From NCBI GenBank assembly GCA_008704415.1, contig VXIS01000017.1:1-64000 (forward strand): 64,000 nt of DNA, read 5' to 3'. Positions within the stretch are counted from its first letter, which is position 1. Each line of letters starts with the position of its first letter. The notes under the pieces were generated by a model. It was not told where the DNA came from and ran no database searches. It saw nothing but the letters and a program-made list of their open reading frames with translations. Of this stretch, positions 34,821-46,393 are shown in pieces. A program made the translations under genes and the position numbers. This stretch comes from Sphaerosporella brunnea (taxonomy: Eukaryota > Ascomycota > Pezizomycetes > Pezizales > Pyronemataceae).

Positions 34821-37666
34821 TGGTGCATGCAGTCAAGAACCTGGGTGTAAGAAGATACCACTTGCAACCGGTCGCGCTAAGATATGAGTACAGCAACAGC
34901 CGACCCCATCAAATTTTCCCCTCAGAAACCAAAACCCGTCGATCCCGAGCATGGCAACAGCCGACCTCACCAAATTCGCCACCCGCTGCTTCCACCTCAC
35001 CAAATTCGCCGCCCGCTACCTCCACCTCTCCTTTTGCCCATGCACTATTCAGGTGTGTGGAACTCGCCGGTGACTTGTGTAAACACGATCTTTATAGCCT
35101 GCGCTACCAAAGGCATGGCCCTCCCGGTAGGCCTAGTGCAGCAGTTAATAGGGAGCGCTGACGGGGGGGCGCTGGCAAAGAAAGTGATTACCTGCATTAT
35201 GCGCTGCGTCCGGTTCCAAAACTTCCAGATCAATAAATCTGGAACGGACTCCAAAGCCTTCGGAACCACATCATGGAGACCAGCCAGTGTGTAGGTGCAG
35301 TGCTTACGAGTATAGCGCTTTGCAGCGCCCCAATAATACTCTATCCAATTTAGTTCGCAGTGAAACTTTGGATAGAACACTGCTATATGTCCTGCACGCT
35401 CAACAGCCTCCTCAAGGCGGCTTTTTTGCGCCAAAAAATCAGGCTGCGAAGAAAGAACCGCGCGAGCACAGCACCTACAGTAATAAAGTTAGTGCTTGCT
35501 CATTTAATTAGCAATGAAGGGGTAAAACCGTCGTCCATCTGTCGGACGGATGCACTCAGGATTGAGGACCCGCTTCGACTTTCCACCAGGCTTTGGATTG
35601 GGGATAGTGCACTGAATATGTAACCCTTCAGCAGGCCACAATCCTCGCTCTCGTAGAATAGTTTCCATGCCTTTTTGGATTCCGTTACTATGCTGCATCT
35701 TTTGAGGGCGATTGGTTCGGGGGTTAAATCCATCGCGCAGTCGAGCCTGCTCTCCTCCAGGACCCAAGTTTAGTTTCTCCACACGTAATGCTGACTCGTC
35801 GTATGCTGCATGATTTGTGGCGTTGTCAAACAGAAAAACTGCTTGGTAATTAGGGTAGCGCTTCTCAAACAGTGGTATGGTAAGTGTTTCAAGTTGCTTA
35901 AGCATCCTGTCACAAGTCCAATAGCCATCTTTACCAAAGTCCAACAGTTCTGTACACTCTCGGAAGGGGTCTCCATCTGGTTCCACAGGTAAATCATCTT
36001 CTGGAGTATCCGCAGGAAGCTTAAGGTTTCCATCGCCTGGTGTTACAAACTCTGAGGTCATTAAGCCTTGACCTCGACCTTTGTTGAAGAAAGGAATATG
36101 TTCTTCATGTATCCACCCTTTATGCGGTCCATCAGTAGAATTGAACGAGCATTCGTCATGTGTGCATGGCATCCGAGGTCGTACTCCAGGAGGTAAGGAT
36201 GTAGGATCTGGCTCTCGCAGAACTAGGTGCTCAGACCTGGTCGCTGTTGCTGCTTGCAGCTCCCACTTGACAAAGGTAGGTTCAAGTTCGGCCATTCGTG
36301 GTAGGAAAATCTCATTTCGGTACCGCACTACATCCTCCCGTTCATGGCCATCTTTATAAACACCTTTTCGGATGTCACTCCACTTATAGTTGCATCGGTG
36401 GAACCATTCAGTGGCGGTACGCTCTGCAAGAGATCTGTCCTGCAGCTCAGGTATGTTGCATTGACGCCAGTACGCTGTGACTGCCTTAGAAAGACCCAAG
36501 GAATTGGCATTCCTGCCTGCACTGTGAATGTACTCCATCATAGCTTCACGGGTCCCTGGATCCTCCAGCATACACAGTGTTTTCGCATGGCGTCCTTGTT
36601 TGCTGAGTGGGATTGTACCTTTTATGATCCATTCACGCTCATGCTGAATAAGACGTTCTGCCGCCGTTTTACCACGATGGTAGCCACCAACAATAGAGAG
36701 AGCAACTTCCAACCGTGTTGTATCTCTACGACCAAAGTAGCTACCACACACTATCTGGCGTATCTGGCGATAGCACATTTGTAAACCCTGTTCGTGCCAG
36801 TGTCGATCTTGTCGTCCAGGTGGACTTTGACGTTTAGAATGTAGTATTTTTTCCATGCGGTTCGCACCTACAGTATTACCATTAGCCTTTTCTACCGCTC
36901 AAGGCTTCGACAGCTTACCATCTTTGAGCAACACTATTTTTTCAGGGTTTGGAACTTGAGGCCATTTTGGTAGCCATGCTTTTGCGTCTTCTAACGTTGG
37001 AGCACCTGCCGCTTGTGCTTCGAGTTGCGTTGGCTCAAAGCTTGAAGGTTGCGTAGGCCTGGAGCCTGATAGTTGCGCAGGCTCGGGGCATGGCTCGAAG
37101 CCTGAAGGTTGCGCGGGCCGGGTATATACCCCGGAGCTTGGAGGTTGCATAGGCCCGGGGCCTGGAGATTTGACTGACTCGGCGTCTAGCAGCTGTTTCT
37201 CCAACCGCCACTTTGTCCACCTTGATGTGCCTCCCAGACGTCCTGTTGGTTCTTCCCCACGGAAGTCGCTCTCACTTTCCGGCGTTGTTGGAAGTTTATT
37301 TCTGCCGCGCTTTTCCAGCGGTGCTTTTGCGAGAGCGTTTAGTTGCTGAATCTTTTTTTTAGAGGGTCGGGGCATTTTATTGTGGTTGGTCGCGGTCAGA
37401 TTGTCGCAGATTGCCATGACGTACTAGTGCTGGACCCTTGATATACTGTTGCAACCTCCCATAAAATCCCATAAAATCCCATACAAAATGCTCGCGCGAC
37501 ATGCCTTTCAACTTTTCACAAAACTCTCGGCAAGCGCCGAAAAAATCGGAGCATGAAAGTTCATCGCCAGGTTAACAATCCTCCGATTTTATTTTTCCGG
37601 ACCGGGCCATTCTCATCCCCCTGAAAAGGTCCAAATGTGACCCCGGGTTCTTGACTGCATGCACCA
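34821..37666 (-). mobile_element. DDE transposon B (2846 bp, TA target duplication)
   Basis: Terminal inverted repeats TGGTGCATGCAGTCAAGAAC (34821) and its complement ending TTGACTGCATGCACCA (37666) are perfect for at least 22 bp. The TA at 34819-34820 is duplicated at 37667-37668. Removing the element restores GGCCTAGTAAGAGCCGACTG, the exact junction found in every unit of the surrounding minisatellite. Boundaries and insertion site are therefore clear. It carries one minus-strand transposase gene (35045-37417). Confidence 0.95.
35045..37417 (-). CDS. DDE transposase of element B
   Basis: Cuts and rejoins DNA at the element ends. Exon 1 37417-36919 encodes a basic start (MPRPSKKKIQQLNAL; the ATG at 37417 or 37375) and a Pro/Gln-rich repeat. 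A 51-nt intron (36918-36868, GTAAGC...TAG) leads in frame to exon 2, which is open to 35504. The last exon ends at 35045. Motifs fit a D,D,E site: THDECSFNSTDG, VFLFDNATNHAA and FHCELNWIEYYWGAAKRY. The signature KGVYKDGHEREDVV is shared with element A. The last intron ends at about 35480 (CACTAAC...CTGTAG), restoring CCARAVLSSQPDF, but I could not fix its donor. If no donor is usable, the gene is split by the stop at 35504. Family name not assigned; possibly still functional. Confidence 0.8.
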
Positions 37667-38450
37667 TAAGAGCCGACTGGGAGGTGACGAATAGGCCGAC
37701 TGAGAGCTGTCGGACAGGCCTAGTAAGAGCCGACTGGGAGCTGTCGGACAGGCCTAGTAAGAGCCGACTGGGAGCTGTCGGACAGGCCTAGTAAGAGCCG
37801 ACTGGGAGCTGTCGGATAGGCCGAATAAGAGCCGACTGGGAGGTGACGAATAGGCCGACTGAGAGCTGTCGGACAGGCCTAGTAAGAGCCGACTGGGAGC
37901 TGTCGGACAGGCCTAGTAAGAGCCGACTGGGAGCTGTCGGACAGGCCTAGTAAGAGCCGACTGGGAGCTGTCGGATAGGCCTAGTAAGAGCCGACTGGGA
38001 GGTGACGAATAGGCCGACTGAGAGCTGTCGGATAGGCCTAGTAAGAGCCGACTGGGAGCTGTCGGATAGGCCTAGTAAGAGCCGACTGGGAGGTGACGAA
38101 TAGGCCGACTGAGAGCTGTCGGATAGGCCTAGTAAGAGCCGACTGGGAGCTGTCGGATAGGCCTAGTAAGAGCCGACTGGGAGGTGACGAATAGGCCGAC
38201 TGAGAGCTGTCGGACAGGCCTAGTAAGAGCCGACTGAGAGCTGTCGGACAGGCCTAGTAAGAGCCGACTGGGAGCTGTTGGACAGGCCTAGTAAGAGCCG
38301 ACTGGGAGCTGTCGGACAGGCCTAGTAAGAGCCGACTGGGAGCTGTCGGACAGGCCTAGTAAGAGCCGACTGGGAGCTGTCGGACAGGCCTAGTAAGAGC
38401 CGACTGGGAGGTGACGGATAGGCCGACTAAGAGCTAACGGATTGTCAGCC
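37667..38450. repeat. 34-bp minisatellite, main array
   Basis: Nineteen units built on GAGCCGACTGGGAGCTGTCG followed by GACAGGCCTAGTAA, with variants (GACGAATAGG, GTCGGATAGG). Five shorter inserts (AGGCCGACTGAGAG) mark a recurring longer unit. The array continues at 34700-34820 on the other side of transposon B. Confidence 0.95.
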
Positions 38451-38484
38451 TAGGAGCAGCTATGGGAGCGTATATGGGAGCATA

Positions 38485-38612
38485 TACGGCCTCGGACTCG
38501 GCAGCAGACTCGGCAGCGGACTCGGCGGCGGACTCGGCAGCGGACTCGGCGGCGTTGTCGGCCTAGGAGCAGCGATGGGAGCGTATGCGGCGTTGGAGCA
38601 GCTGGAACAGCC
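38485..38612. repeat. GGACTCGGCAGC short tandem repeat and array flank
   Basis: Six or seven 12-nt units of the GACTCGGCAGCG type (about 38487-38562), then GGGAGCGTATGCGGCGTTGG, which also lies at the left edge of the minisatellite. The minus-strand Arg/Cys-rich frame across this stretch is an artefact. Confidence 0.8.
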
Positions 38613-39098
38613 ACGTAGGTGAAGCAGGCGGCCTCCATCGGTCGATTCGGTGCAGATACGAACGTTATCTTCAGCTCTGTTGACGAATTCATGCCGTTAC
38701 GTATCTATTCATGCTGTTGAGGACGTCTAGTTACTGCGGGGGTTGGTCAACCGAAGCCATTAAACTCCTTTTAGCAGCTCAGTCCGGGCCGAGCCGCACT
38801 AGCAGCCGCACCTTCAGCCGCACCGCACCTTTCACCTACACGTCAGCATCAACCTACACCGTTTTCTACTCTGTCTCGGCTCCTACTGCTCTGCTTCGGC
38901 ACCAACTCCACCTACACAGCAGCTCCTACTCCACCTACGTGGCTGCTCTGTCTCACTTCAGCTGCTCTGCTTCGACATCTGCTCCGGTGGCACATTCGTC
39001 AGTACTGCTCTGTCGCCGCCTATGTTGATGGTGTTTTGACTTACATATAGGCCAGAGGTCGCCCCTACTCACACAGCAACAGCCACTCGAGTTCCGCA

Positions 39099-39647
39099 AT
39101 GCCGCCGCAAAGAATGAAACCCACAAAGCAAGAATGCTTGCAGTGTCGACACAACCCTCTGAGGCGTCCAAGCCCCGCTCGAACGTCAGCACCTCCTGCC
39201 GAAGGCGATAAAGCCGACGATACCATGAATGCCGACAACAACGATGCTCTCCACGTTGAAATCGCCTTGCTCCGCGCCGAGCTTGCCAACCTCCGTGCCA
39301 GACATGACGACGTCTGTGACCGATATGCCAAGCTTTCTTCACGAATCATCGCGGAGCAAGATCATACCATCGCAAAGCAAGCTCATACCATCGCAGAGCT
39401 GAAAGCTGCTCTCGAGGACGAGAAAACCCGCCGGTGTGTGTTACAAAGTTGATTGCAAAGTATTTTCATCTTATATCTCCCTGACCGGTCAGCTAACCAC
39501 TGTTTTTTGTTTTTTTGCAGACTGCTCCTTCAACTCGCAGTTACAGGCATGGTGGAACGAAGACGGCGCCTCGACTCCTTGGAACGATCTAGCAGCGGTA
39601 GGCTGGGGGAATTTTGGGGTGTTGACAAGCGCCGATGCCGACCTTGA
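39099..39647 (+). CDS. small coiled-coil protein inside the composite region
   Basis: Unrecognised. ATG 39099; exons 39099-39433 and 39521-39647 join to 153 residues. The 87-nt intron is well formed (GTGTGT donor, CTAAC, T-rich tract, TTGCAG). The N-terminus is basic with a Cys pair (CLQC). Residues about 45-115 are a strong coiled-coil candidate (VEIALLRAELANLRARHDDV; two copies of an AxQxHTIA motif). The C-terminus is Arg-rich (MVERRRRLDSLERSS). It lies between the minisatellite and the right 63-bp arm, the only gene-like sequence of the composite besides transposon B. It could be an accessory protein of a larger element or an ordinary orphan gene. Confidence 0.5.
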
Positions 39648-39802
39648 GTCTACCTACGTACCCAGTGTATGTTAGTCGTGTCTGCACCCGGGCTTAGCTA
39701 ACTAGTACAATGTAGGAATGACGGTCTGGTTCAAGCACTCTTCTTCGCCTTGGTCTTCGCACCTTACTAGACATGAATCTCCGGTATTGGGTACTTGTGC
39801 CA

Positions 39803-39995
39803 GCCTTTAAAGGCGGCCGGCGGCATGCCTCGGGAGGCTGCCGTCGGCTTAAGGATTGGGGACGTACCAGCCTTTAGAGGCGGCCGGCGGCATGCCTCGG
39901 GAGGCTGCTGTCGGCTTAAGGCACAGTATCAGACTGGGGAGGCAGCCTGTAAAGGCTGTCGGCGGCATGCCTCGGGAGGCTGCCGCATTCTGTCT
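39803..39995. repeat. three GC-rich direct repeats
   Basis: Three imperfect copies of a unit holding GGCGGCATGCCTCGGGAGGC, starting near 39803, 39869 and 39945 and each preceded by CAGCCTTTA or CAGCCTGTA. The 3' part of each unit varies (GGATTGGGGACGTAC or GGCACAGTATCAG). Not coding as far as I can see. Confidence 0.85.
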
Positions 39996-40075
39996 TTTAA
40001 TGGCGCGGGGGGAATCCGGTTTTGCTGGTATTTTCTTGCCATGTACAGTTAGATCAATAGACTCTTTTCTTGCCT

Positions 40076-40138
40076 TGTACGGTTAGATCAATAGACTACT
40101 GCATAGGAGAGATCAACCCCTGTTTCGCCCGTCCAAGG
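40076..40138. repeat. right arm of 63-bp inverted repeat
   Basis: Perfect reverse complement of 34600-34662. Its inner edge (TGTAC, GGTTAGATCAATAGACT) is repeated directly at 40042-40066 with one mismatch. Confidence 0.95.
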
Positions 40139-41560
40139 ATAAATCTTGCTTCATAAGCTGTCACTCGATATTGGGCGTAACTTCATTTTTCCTTTCCGAA
40201 AGGTACCGGCAGAGAAGAAACATATGTTTTGGTGGTGTATCATGGGAGATTTCTACAGGAATTTACAAGGGCTTAGTAGTCAGAAACAGTGTCTGAAAGG
40301 GCCCCCTTTCCCGTCAAGTTGATTTTCGACGTCAAAATCAAAAATATTGGAAATACCGGAAACCCTAACCCTGCTATCGGTAGATTGCGGCACATCCGGC
40401 ACTCCAAGCAAAAACACCTTTAACTCCACGAGTTTTGGAGCGATTTGGCCGATCAAGGACTTATATTAAAGCCAGGAAGCTAATCTACAAGATTGTGTAT
40501 TCGGCAAAACGAAAATCGCACTGAAAACTGTGACACTGCGACCGTGTGCTCTCTTTGTGCGCGCAGGGTTAGGGTTATGGCGTTTCCAATAATTTGCATT
40601 TGACGAGTACTGGGCAAGGCCGATGTTTATGGCTATGCGGAGCGACTGCTGCCCACTCACGTTGTGCGCTACCCAGATTTTTGGGCTTCTGAAAGTCTGG
40701 ATATAGGGTCTATATTCAGACTCTCCGTCTGGAACACCAATTTCCAGATATTTAAGCTCTGAAAGCTTCTAGCTCCCTTCCAAGCCTTTGGGAAGTCTTC
40801 CAATACTTATCGACAACCTAAAATTGTTGACTTGTTAGGGATTTTTGGAGGTGAAATGAAATCAGGTCCCCGAGAATGGTGTGTGCCAGCAAAAGATCGA
40901 GCAGGTGTGCAGAGACAATGAAGACATCTTCCTCGACCACAAATTGGTCCTAGCCAACACCCGTCATTTTAGGGTCCAAATCCGTGCGAGAGCCTGAATC
41001 CAAGCAAAGGGATAGTAGAGCAATGACAGTTCGAGTCATGAAATATGACGCAACTTCAAATGGAGATGATCGTGATCGCTGAGAGATGAAAGTCTGCATC
41101 TATGCTGACGGTATCCATGCCGAAAATGATTCTTTCTCATCGCTTGAAACATTGGCGTCCCTCCGGACCTGCAGCTGTCACTTCGCACAATCGAGATTGT
41201 CGCGAATCGTCGTTTCTGCACGAGCAAGATATCGTGGGAAAAATGGTACTTTAATGCAGTCGTACTGTCTCGCGGAACAATCGAACTTTTCAGGGACCAG
41301 CTGTGCCACGGGTCCAGGACACTTGCAAATGTTGTCCATTGAACCCCTGGAAGCTAACCTCATGTGTGTGGCTGGGCGTCAGGAATACTACACCATCATT
41401 GTCGTGCTCTCCCCGCAACCGGGCGCACATCTATCTCATCGCGGGACGCTTAACTTTTGCCATCCCCCATCGGTCGTGATCTTCTTGATATATACACACA
41501 CACACACCTTTCGCCAATAGCCTTACGCAACGAACATCAACACAAAGCACCCCTCCTGAA
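40139..41560. other. intergenic stretch upstream of phospholipase D
   Basis: No supportable gene. Two short telomere-like motifs of opposite sense, AACCCTAACCCT at 40371-40382 and AGGGTTAGGGTTA at 40565-40577, bracket about 195 bp. The last 150 bases (CA microsatellite at 41491-41508) probably hold the promoter and leader of the next gene. Confidence 0.55.
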
Positions 41561-44500
41561 ATGGGCAGAGATAGACATCGGTCGCCCTCGCGCTCTCCTG
41601 GTCGCAATCGGAAGGACGATTCCGGTGACGAGGACGCAGATTACAGCCGCAGAAGGCACAAAGAGTCCAGCAGGTGCCGTAATCAATCCGAGGAAGACCG
41701 GAGCGATGATGAGTACGAAAGGAAGAAGGAGCAGAGGAAGCGCGAGAAAGAATCGAGGAAGCGGGAAAAGGAGGAGAGACGACGAGAGCGTGGCGGGGAA
41801 CACAGTCAGAACAAGGGATACGGAAGCTCCGAGTATGCCTCGGGGGAGTACCGTTCCCAACCGGGGCCTTACGCCCAATACCAGCAGCCTGCTGCTGCCC
41901 CTCGTTATGATTATGGGGGATACGGCCAACCGCAATTTAACCCGGAACAGCAGCCCTATGGCGGAGTTTATCAGAGAGGTCCGGAGTATGGATACGGACA
42001 GCCACAGTACACCGGCTATCACCCGCCTCCCCCTGGCTCCCCGCCGAGTGGCTATGGTCAGCAGCAGTATAATCCCTCTCCCGCCTATAACCAATATGCT
42101 TTCCCGCCTCCTACTGGCGGCTACGGAGGTCAAGTCGGTTATACACCTCCGCCTCCGGGCAGTCACCAAGGCCAATACCCGTCTCCGGCGGCTCCTCCTG
42201 CGTCGGGACCTCCTCCATCCTCACCTTGCGCATTGGGCTACAGCTCGCGGCCTCAATATTCCACGGAAGGCGCTACCAGCAGCACTTACAGGCCCCAAGC
42301 GCACTCTACCGTGCAAGCCGCTAACGAAGGATCAATGGCCACATTTTTCTCTCCGGTTTCTATGCCACAGACGTCCACCCAAGGCGAATCTGTCTTGGAC
42401 TCCTTCACAAAGGGTTTCAACGAGGCGATACACGGATGTGCACGAACCCTCTTCCCGGCTACTTCTACGTATTCAGGTGGTGAGCCTGAAGCCAGGACGG
42501 GCAACCGATTCGAAAGCTTCGCTCCAGTGCGCAATGGCAATGGTGTCAAGTGGTATGTTGACGGAAAGGATTACATGTACGCCGTTTCAGTCGCTCTGGA
42601 GAAAGCGCGCGAGAGTATCTGGATTCTTGACTGTACGTGGATACCATCAAAGGTTGAAACCGAAAACTGAAATTCTCAGGGTGGTTGAGTCCCGAGCTGT
42701 ATTTGCGCCGTCCCCCAAAACTCAATGAACAATATCGCTTGGATCGGATGCTGCAAGCTGCAGCTGCACGAGGAGTGCATATCAATGTTATCGTCTACAA
42801 GGAGGTCACGCAGGCTCTTACACGTAAGTTTCTGAGTCGTCGATATTTTTATACTCCTCTCTTATGTTTTCTGGTACCATTTCCCTTATGGAGCCGTTTG
42901 AGACTAAATATCCACTTGCGTGCAGTTGACTCGCACCACACAAAGCATGCTCTAGAAGACCTCCATCAGAACATCTGTGTATTTAGACACCCTGACCACT
43001 TACCGGACCGCGACAATGTGATCCGTAACACCTTAACAAAGATCCAATCTGGCAACTATCAGCTTGGTGATGGACTTAAGGGGTAAGTTTTCATCTGTGA
43101 GACGCATCAGACGGACGCAGTATGAAGCTTACAAACCAAGGATATACGGATTCAAGAATGACATAACGTTGTATTTTGCGCATCATGAAAAACTCTGCCT
43201 CATAGACGGAGAGATTGCTTTCATGGGCGGCCTCGATTTGTGTTTTGGACGAGTAAGAATTGCATTCTGCTATCAGCTCCATAATTCTAACCAGCCGCGG
43301 ATAGTTTGACACAAATGATCATCCCATCGCAGATGCGCATCCCAGCGATCTCAACGCCATTATCTTTCCCGGCCAGGACTACAACAATGTACATGACACC
43401 ATCTATACACCAGATTTCTAAAATGCTAACTAAGTCTCCAGGCTCGTTTCATGGACTTTCAACATGTCGACAAATGGCAGGACAATGTTGTGTCTCGGCT
43501 TGAGCTTCCCAGAATGGGATGGAGTGATGTCACCATGTCTTTGATGGGGCCTGGTGTGAAGGACCTCCAAAAACACTTTGTTCAGCGATGGAACTTCATC
43601 TACGATGAGAAGTACGATGCTCGCGGCGTTCCACGGTACAGCCGCTTGGATGCGTCGGCTTTTGAGGGTGGCCATGGCTATCACCGTCGTCACTTGAAAG
43701 AGAAGATGAAGCGGACTCTCCGAGATCCCGGTCATTATGGCGGTTATTACGAGCAGCAAAACCAGGATTATAGAAGTGATCAAGAGCCTGAAGGAGTCCG
43801 CGTACAGATCTGTCGCTCTGTTAGTAGGTGGTCTCACAGACCGCCCGAGACAGAGCACTCCATCGCCAATGCCTACAGCAAAATCATATCTGCCGCAGAT
43901 CACTTTGTATACATAGAGAACCAGTTCTTCATCACCGCTACTGATCCCGCGCAGAAACCTATACTAAATACGATCGGACAGGCTATCGTTAACCGAATCA
44001 TCAGGGCACATAACGAGGCCAAGCGCTTCAGGATTATTGTTGTCATGCCGGCTGTTCCTGCCTTTGCTGGTGATTTGCAGTCCGATGGTGCCCTGGGAAC
44101 AAGAGCTATTATGGAATTCCAATACAGATCGTATGTTTTGTGACAATCACTCATCCAAGATATCTGCTAAAAGCTCTCACAGGATCAACCGCGACCGTGG
44201 ATATTCGATATACGAACAGCTAGAGAAGGCTGGCATCGATCCTAAAGAATACATTCGCTTCTATAATCTTCGGTCATACGATCGGATTAACACTGCTGGT
44301 GCCGAGGCCGGAAAGGAGGCCACAGGTGTGAACTATGAGAGTGCTGCACGCGCACATGACGAGGCTGTCGGTGGTGGCATTGGATACGGAAGACAGGAAG
44401 GTGCCGGTGCCTACGGAGCACCTATCGAGGGAGATGAATATAAGATGTACCAGAGTAACGCTCCAAAACTTGGTTCTGGTGGACAATGGGACTCCGTCGC

Positions 44501-45348
44501 CAAGTGTGTCATGCTTGGCGGGGCGGATATTCGTCAAGTCCCATGGGATGGTGATCCAGACAAGGAGATCGATGCCTTCGTGAGCGAAGAGCTTTACGTT
44601 CATTCAAAGGTAGGAGATCCATCAGACGCCGCTTTTGAACATGTTCTTACCTTCAATTTCTACACAGCTTCTCATCGCCGATGATCGTCTTGTTCTCATG
44701 GGTTCGGCCAATCTGAATGATCGCAGCCAGCTTGGAGATCACGATTCTGAAATTGCTTGCATCATCGAAGATCCAACTGAATTGCGTTCGTTCATGAATG
44801 GAAGTCCCCATATTGCTGCTCATTTTGCCGCTACCCTTCGCCGCCAGATCTTCAGGAAGCACTTGGGGCTCATCCCAGCTCAAAACTTCCACACCGAAGA
44901 TGCGAACATGCTACCCGTGCCGGTGCCCAATATCTACGACTTTGATTCTCCCGAAGACTACTTGGTTCGAGACCCACTGTCGGATAAATTTTGGAACTTC
45001 TGGAACGAGACCGCAAAAGTCAACACCGAAGTCTTTTCAAGAGTGTTCCATGCCGTCCCTCACGATTCGGTCACCAACTGGAGGATATATGAGGAGTATT
45101 GGTCTAAATACTTCGCAGCCCCTAAGGGCAAGAAGGAAGGACAGGGCGGCGCAGAGCCCATGATCAAGTGGGGTCACGTTGTCACGCCGAATTTCACGCC
45201 GGGCGCTGCCGGAGCTAGAGAGGTTAAAGAACTTTTGAGCGCGGTCAGGGGCCATCTCGTTGAGATGCCTTTGGACTTCTTGAAGGAGGAAGATATTGCC
45301 AAGGAGGGCTTGGGGTTGAATGCTTTGACTGAAATCCTTTATACCTAG
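41561..45348 (+). CDS. phospholipase D
   Basis: Hydrolyses phosphatidylcholine to phosphatidic acid and choline; acts at membranes. Eight exons (41561-42632, 42680-42823, 42926-43082, 43141-43252, 43305-43388, 43442-44130, 44183-44609, 44668-45348) join to 1121 residues. Residues 1-90 are basic and charged (ERKKEQRKREKESRKREKEE); about 95-255 is Gly/Tyr/Pro/Gln-rich and probably disordered. The catalytic part opens with ILDWWLSPELYLRRPP. Both HKD motifs are present: H473-x-K475-x4-D480 (AHHEKLCLIDGEIAFMGG) and H893-x-K895-x4-D900 (VHSKLLIADDRLVLMGSANL), the second rebuilt across intron 7. IYEQLEKAGIDP is another family segment. No PX or PH domain is seen, as in the shorter fungal forms. The AAG acceptor of intron 3 was chosen because it gives GLKGIYGFKNDITLY. 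Confidence 0.93.
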
Positions 45349-45607
45349 GTGGTCGAGGAAGCACACATGTATTGTACTTGCTTTGGCTCATACCCTTTGT
45401 AGCTTTATGCTTTTCACGACTTCAACGATGCAATGAAACAACGCCTCATGCTTGGGGTTTTAAAAGTTTTAAATTTCCTCCACAACCATCCCACCAACCC
45501 CAATAAGTTTACTTTGCTATCTTCATCACGCCCCCATTACTTTGATATCTTGATTGCCCTCTACACGACAACAATCACCCCGCAAGTCAACAGCAACCCC
45601 AATCCAC

Positions 45608-46393
45608 TTAGTCTCTCAGAAGCACAGTTTCCAACCAAGATTGCGGTTGTCTTTGCTCATGTTGATGATATCTCTGCTCGGGCTCGCCGCTGCTCTCTTC
45701 CTGGGCCATCGCGTTGATGTACGCGGCAGCAGCAAGCTGCTGGGACTTAGCGGCCCAGGCGAGGTGCTGGCGGTCACCGTCGGCGATAGATTCGGCCACG
45801 ACTCTCTTTATATCGGCTTTATAGCACATTATTACGGCGGGCCGCTTGCGCAGGCGTACCAAATTTTCCACTGCTTCTTGCGCGTCCGACAATATCGCGG
45901 CCACGCCTTGATCGCGGAGCTCCATCCACGCTGCAAGCGCTTCTTGGCCGGCGCGGAGAATCGCGGACGACAGTTGTGCGCCCTGTGAAGTTGAGCTTGA
46001 GGGCTGCGGTAGCGCCGAGAAGCAGTTTGGGCAGCGGCCGGCAGCTGGTGGGGGGGAAAAGGCGGAGGCGGGGGCGGAGGAATATGGGGGAGGCGTCGAA
46101 GAAGTTGGGTCCAGAGATGTTGGCGGCGCGGCCATCAAATTGTTGTTAGAGGTGGGCGTTGTGGGAGGGGTTAACGGCGCTGCGGCCGCAGCCCCAGCCG
46201 CAGCTGCTCTCTTCTCTGTCAGTTTGGACTTATCGACCGGCTTCTTGCGGGGTCGGCCGACGGGCTTGCGTACACGCGGTTTCCCGATGACGGTGCTGGT
46301 GTTGGTGAGGTTGGAGGTAGCGGGGCGGCCAGCCCGGATGGTCATTTCTTGAGCAACTTCCGGCTCCTGTGAGCGAGCCTTCGGCCGGCTCAT
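45608..46393 (-). CDS. AT-hook domain protein
   Basis: Unrecognised single-exon gene of 261 residues from ATG 46393. Residues about 38-56 hold an AT-hook-like block (RKPVGRPRKKP), which binds the minor groove of AT-rich DNA, so a nuclear role is likely. An Ala-rich run, then a Pro/Ser/Thr-rich low-complexity region (about 65-120), a CPNCF Cys pair, and a helical C-terminal half (about 140-235) rich in Ala and Glu follow. It converges on the phospholipase D gene with about 260 bp between stops. No introns are needed. Confidence 0.65.
   Translation of the reverse strand: MSRPKARSQEPEVAQEMTIRAGRPATSNLTNTSTVIGKPRVRKPVGRPRKKPVDKSKLTEKRAAAAGAAAAAPLTPPTTPTSNNNLMAAPPTSLDPTSSTPPPYSSAPASAFSPPPAAGRCPNCFSALPQPSSSTSQGAQLSSAILRAGQEALAAWMELRDQGVAAILSDAQEAVENLVRLRKRPAVIMCYKADIKRVVAESIADGDRQHLAWAAKSQQLAAAAYINAMAQEESSGEPEQRYHQHEQRQPQSWLETVLLRD

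Larger units (their letters stand above)
34600..40138. mobile_element. composite region bounded by a perfect 63-bp inverted repeat
   Basis: 34600-34662 (starting CCTTGGACGGGCGAAACAGG) and 40076-40138 are perfect inverted copies over 63 bp. Between them lie a 34-bp minisatellite, transposon B, GC-rich direct repeats and a small two-exon gene. This could be one large DNA element whose termini are the 63-bp repeats. No target duplication is evident: the left flank ends AATTATC and the right begins ATAAATC. Part of the right arm is also repeated directly at about 40042-40066. Element status is inference; the inverted repeat itself is certain. Confidence 0.6.

Noticed and set aside
41537..42175. 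212-codon minus-strand frame
   Set aside because: Antisense to the low-complexity first exon of the phospholipase D gene.
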